This document shows, one piece after another, positions 59,584-64,000 of a stretch of DNA of 64,000 nucleotides. The stretch is from Daldinia sp. FL1419 (lineage: Eukaryota; Ascomycota; Sordariomycetes; Xylariales; Hypoxylaceae), in the NCBI GenBank assembly GCA_025201765.1, contig MU623361.1:62001-126000 (forward strand), written 5' to 3'. The stretch's first letter is position 1. Each line of letters starts with the position of its first letter. The translations under genes and the position numbers were made by a program. The notes beneath the pieces were generated by a model. It searched no databases, had not been told where the DNA came from, and was given only the letters and a program-made list of their open reading frames with translations.

Positions 59584-60078
59584 TTCGAAGCTGCGCAAGC
59601 ATATAAGTAAGTTGGGTTAGGTAGGTAGGTAAGAGGTAGGTACTTTCTATTTTGCTGGTGGGATACTCAGGAAATTTTTATGACGGCGACCGATATCGAT
59701 AAGAATTTCTCGATGCAAGTAATCTACCCCTAGCACCTTAGCTGCTTCCAAGGTAACCTAGTACATAAGTACTACTGTAGTAGGTACGGTACCTACCTAC
59801 AGTACCTAGGTACCTACCTAGGTATAAGGTGCGTAGCGGCCAATTGCTTCCCTGATATTGAATAGGTAGGTACCTACCTATCTTTTTCAGGTCACATCTC
59901 ACCCATCAACCCAGCGTCTTCACCTTCCACAACTTTACCATCGATGTATATTAGTTCTTCTTTTCTCAAAAACTTAAGAGATACATACCTACCTTTCTGG
60001 ATCCTAGATACTAGATCCCAGATCCACCAAGAATAAAATTTCTACTTAACCCATGTGTCGACCAAGTCTTATTTCGTA
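59584..60078. promoter_or_regulatory. Shared divergent promoter of UTP13 and the unknown membrane protein
   Basis: About 495 bp between divergent starts. It is dominated by GTAGGTAGGTACCTAC palindromes (59620-59640 and 59775-59880), with a CCAAT box at 59840. Both genes are probably transcribed from this region. Confidence 0.6.
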
Positions 60079-61822
60079 ATGGGGCGGCTCGAACCCTTAA
60101 CATCCCTAGCACTAGTACGCGCCCATTCAAATAAAAAATCTCGCCGTGAGAAGCTTATAAAATCGACAGGGTAGATCTCCTTACGATGATGTTGTCCCCG
60201 GGGAGGGAGAGGTAGACCCTCATGAGCCCGAAAAACAATACGACGCTACGGGGCGTATTGTTAATGCTCAGACGAAGAAGATCATCAAGGATATCATCCG
60301 CGCTCACAATGAAGTAATGCTCGTCATCGGTGTTGCCGAGCCTGAGAATGGTGGCCTTACCGCAGCCGAACTAGAAGTCACAAAACAGTATCAGGAATAT
60401 GAGAATGATACAGGACGGACGTTGTATCAAGTTGGCAGTACTCTCGGTATATTGTGCACTTGGGGTGTCCTCAATATCCGACGACGCATTCTGGTAAGTC
60501 AAAATATCTATATTTATAAACTTTTGATTCTCTTCAAACTCACCAACTTTTTTAATAGGTGTATAAAACACACGCTGATGTCTCCTTCATTCGTATGATG
60601 CAAACCGAGTTCAGGAATCATTCCATTTTGCCATTGTATTTCGCAGGTTATCCATGTCACCTGGTCATGCACGCGTTGCGGTTGACTTCTAGGTATATGA
60701 GAGTATTCACGAGTAGAGGGAAGAACCCTTGGTGAGTTTGGTGTCTTAGTTAAGTGTGGTGTATATGTGAAAGCTGACGTTTCAAGGCTTCACGGTGCTA
60801 TCGAATACATCAAATTTCATTTACACCTATACCTCACAATGCAACGTCTAGACTTGATACCCGCATCCCAGTTGCTTCCAGGTCCCAAGTTCTTTATACC
60901 CTTTTCCAGCTCGTCCCCATTAGTGGCGCCGCCTCCGCCCAAATCGTTTAACATCTCCAGTGTTTCTTCCTGGGCCGGCCAATTGGTTATGGGCCTGGCA
61001 CCTTATGCCACATTTTACGTTTGTGGCTTTGTCTGGCAGTCGGTATGCGCTACGTTAAGAATATTGATACGAAGACGTCTACCACGACCTACAACGAGTC
61101 CTCCCCCGCATAGTCGAGGCTCGGGTTCCACTAGCACGAGTCACAGGCGAGCCGTCCCGGAATCACCGACGTTAGGAGCAGCCGATAGGGATACCAGAAC
61201 CCAGAACCCAGAAGCTGATACTGCGACTTCGTTGGCCGTAGATGTCCAATCTAATGGTGAAACGGTTCCAGTCGGCTCGATCAGGAGGCAAAGCACATTT
61301 TCTAATAGAGGTGGAGAAGATTACGGAACCGACGAAGAAGACTCTGAATTGGTTAACCCTACACTCATTAGCTTTGACGTGGATACTAGTGAATCTACGG
61401 AACCGCCTACAGGGATTTGGTCGGCCGAGCTGCGGCCGAGTCTTCCAGGAGACTCCCGTCAACAACCCAAAGAAACACCTCGTTATATCGTAAACCCTCT
61501 TACCAATCTGCCAGCCTTGCTAGCATCGGATATACTTGCCAACTTCATCACAAACACCCTTTTTATACCTATAGATACGCATGCATTCCCGATTATAGCA
61601 CGGGCGCTTGCACGTGGAAGAGGCTTCCCTGATGAGGGTATGTATGCCAGGGGCTTCCTAGGGGGTCTGACATGGCGTGGAGTCCTCAATATCATACAGC
61701 TAGATGTGCTTAAGCTTCTAATATCAGGTGAGATTTGGGCGATTACTACTGTGGTATCTCAATGGCTACACGTTACGGAGGACGAATGGAGGGAAATACG
61801 CAAGGAGGATGACCAAGAATGA
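60079..61822 (+). CDS. Fungal membrane protein of unknown function
   Basis: Four exons, 60079-60114, 60170-60493, 60559-60731 and 60787-61822, with introns of 55-65 bp, give 522 residues. The first exon is 36 nt (MGRLEPLTSLAL). All four exons keep a single frame and each unspliced read-through stops quickly, so I treat this as one gene although exon 3 and exon 4 look like separate frames. The N-terminal third is hydrophilic (DDVVPGEGEVDPHEPEKQYD, IIRAHNEVMLVIGVAEPE, HADVSFIRMMQTEFRNHS). A hydrophobic segment follows near residues 245-275 (LVMGLAPYATFYVCGFVW), then about 150 disordered residues. The C-terminus has two amphipathic or membrane-like stretches (LPALLASDILANFITNTLF and VLNIIQLDVLKLLISGEIW). 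I recall similar uncharacterised proteins in other filamentous ascomycetes but know no function. Confidence 0.8.
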
Positions 61823-64000
61823 GCGGGTTTACGTTAAGGGTTCACTTAACGCACACGAGGTTATTATTTACTGAAAATACTTCGGGTGAAAAATCGGCGT
61901 CAAAGTCGGTAAAGAGTTCTAAAACGATCTATGTGCTAGCCGCGGCTAAGCCCGTGGTTATGACGCCTGTACGGGTGACTAGGTACCTAGGTAAAATCAG
62001 GCATTCTATCGTTTGAATAATTTCATGTTACTAGCATCACCAGGGGTAAAATAGGAATTGAGTGTACACAATCAGCACTTCGCATATAATTATACACAAT
62101 GTTTATCCAAGCGGACTGCTACGGTAGCACTTCATAAGAGTGCAATATTACGCGATACTGGAATCCAAATAGCCACGGTAATGCATCGCAAAATGGAACG
62201 TATCGTGAGGCCCTTTAGCCATCTCCGATGGATATCAAGCTTTATGCAGGACGATCTCCAGTAAATTTAATCTAATTACCAGCAGTACAACTTCAAGCCG
62301 GGGGGGGAGGATACTTTAACTCACCAAGCCATATCGAAAAATTGCCCCTTTCTTTTCGGTGTCGAGTCCCAGCGTGAAGATGAGTGGATATTTACCCCAT
62401 ATTTATATATTCCAAGGGGTTTTCTGTAACAATTCGGAATGCTGTCAAAAAAGGTGCCTAATATAGTAATTCATATAATAAAGGATTTTTACATAATAAT
62501 ACCTGAAATAAAATATTTGATTTTCTTGAATTATAGGATATGATTTGATTGAAGTATGACAATAGGAAGGTGAGTTGTGTGGTAAGAGAATCGGTACATA
62601 TTTTGACGCGATTCTGCAACTCTGATGCCTGTGGAAGGCCCAGGTTTAACATTGGACCGTTTAAAAGCTTTCGTTATTCACATTTATGCTTGCGAGTTTC
62701 ATTCATGCTCGCAGAAACGCCTTCTGCGCAAGTGGTTTAACAAGGCGACGTTGATCTTGACGATGTTTGTGAAACGGCGATTACTGAGCTCCGGGGGTTC
62801 CGGCGTATCAAACAGCCGCTCCTGCTCCCCCTTTCGACCTATGCATAGCCGGACGAAGATCCAGAAAGAGCTGTAGGGCCTGAGTCATCTCCTTGGTTAT
62901 TCCCGGTTACAGATCTGCAGCCCGGTAATGGCTCGGGATCCCGCTTTTTCCCAACTCGCCGAGTCTCGGCCTCACAGACCCGTAGGACAATACGCCGGCG
63001 GGGTCCCGTCGGAGAATAGCGGAGTCTGGTTTCTTACATCTCTATGCCCTACCGCAAGTTACTGGTGTCGCACAAGTGATATTCATTTGAGATTTCGACT
63101 CCTTTCAACCGTAGCCGTGAAGCGGTATGAAGGCTCTACTTATATGTCTCGGGTTGGGAACCTTGCAATAACCTTGCAATAACCCCCGCTATAAGCTCAC
63201 CCCACTATCAGCTTCATAATTTCTTTTTATAAATCATATAATCATATAAATACATGTTACAAGCTGTACTTCCCCAGATTTTCATTCTTTATATGATGTA
63301 TCGGTTTGGAGGCAAACTACAAGGAACCTACTCTTGGCACATCAACCATTACGCCGCCTTAAGTGTAGCTCCCATTGGGTACAGTCGGAATCGATCCTGG
63401 CAACTCGCTAGTACGTAATCTATATGGTAACGCCCGCCCCAATAACTACGAAATTTCTTTCTAATAAGTCTAATGCCTACTTTCTTTAATAGTCGTAAGT
63501 AATCGAAATCGGCGATCAGCGGTAACTAAACGAGAAATGCAGTTTTTCTCTTTTTTCTTTTTTATAGAAAAACAAAGACGAGGGGAGATGGATTGCTTCC
63601 GAGACGTCAGCACGCAGTCTTCAAGGTCTAGATGCTCCAAGGACCATCACAATCCAGCATGGGGTGGCGTGATTTCCTGGGTATTTGCGTCGAACTGAGA
63701 AGGATTCAATGCGGGATACCAATTTAAGGCATCCGTTAGGATTATGATAATTCTGGGAAGGATGAGAGTTCAATTGCAGACATAACAACCTGACAATTCC
63801 TTGGACAAGAGACAAACATACTTTCGAAGTGCTTTAGACCTACGTAGCTAGCTGTTAGATCGGGCGAGAGGGAGACTTTCACATGAATCTTGCGGGGCCC
63901 CAGAGTCAAGACCGACTAAACCAAACCCTTGGAGTTGGCAAATGAGGGCGTGAGCTCGACTAGAGCGTTCTTGGGATTAGCTTTAACCCTATTGCCATGC
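61823..64000. other. Right-edge interval without a recognised gene
   Basis: A 66-codon frame overlaps the preceding stop by four bases (ATGA at 61819) but has no domain. Around 62600-62880 two overlapping frames hold fragments such as PGLTLDRLKAFVIHIY that resemble a decayed coding region, without a workable gene model. A G-run occurs at 62298-62306. Otherwise nothing was seen. Confidence 0.55.

Noticed and set aside
61819..62016. Small frame overlapping the stop of the unknown membrane protein by ATGA
   Set aside because: An overlapping start-stop arrangement is a bacterial feature; here it is probably 3' UTR, with no domain visible.

Overview
This window is nuclear DNA of a filamentous ascomycete (Pezizomycotina), most likely a Sordariomycete. 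The evidence is short spliceosomal introns (mostly 47-65 bp with GT...AG ends), genes on both strands without operons, orthologues of mould regulators (VIB-1/XprG, HAM-2/FAR11, DUF2011), and intergenic DNA dotted with AGGTAGGTACCTAGGT-like palindromes. The genus cannot be named from sequence alone. I rebuilt 14 protein-coding genes with explicit splice sites; every model closes in frame except the vib-1 orthologue, which needs one extra base near 37578-37588. I found no tRNA, rRNA, CRISPR array or intact transposon.

Layout. 1-3931: no recognised gene, one 7-bp minisatellite. 3932-5253 (+): HRQ/DUF3445 heme-dependent N-demethylase-like protein. 6517-10154 (-): CTK1/CDK12-type kinase with a long RS/RE-rich N-terminus. 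10155-15529: non-coding. 15530-17691 (+): orphan seven-helix receptor-like protein. 20090-34427 is a compact block: COQ8 (+), RRP36 (-), an NLI-interacting-factor phosphatase (+), the mitochondrial tricarboxylate carrier (-), FAR11/HAM-2 (-) and a DUF2011 protein (-). 36834-39123 (-): VIB-1/XprG-type Ndt80 transcription factor. 39124-52373: a 13-kb stretch without a recognisable gene, rich in microsatellites and homopolymers. 52374-61822 is a second compact block: ITT1-like RBR ubiquitin ligase (-), dolichyl-diphosphatase CAX4/CWH8 (+), UTP13 (-) and an unknown 522-residue membrane protein (+). 61823-64000: nothing recognised.

Themes. Most genes are conserved housekeeping functions: transcription elongation (CTK1), ubiquinone synthesis (COQ8), small-subunit ribosome biogenesis (RRP36, UTP13), mitochondrial citrate transport, N-glycosylation (CAX4) and ubiquitylation/translation termination (ITT1). 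Two mould-specific regulators, the STRIPAK hyphal-fusion subunit HAM-2 and the heterokaryon-incompatibility/protease regulator VIB-1, lie within 10 kb. Both ribosome-biogenesis genes sit head-to-head with another gene over short shared promoters. The RRP36 promoter holds four GATAA motifs at an exact 8-bp period.

No clearly new multi-gene system is visible. The most promising leads are the orphan 7TM protein, the unknown 522-residue protein, the apparent vib-1 frameshift, the 13-kb desert upstream of vib-1, and the periodic GATA array.
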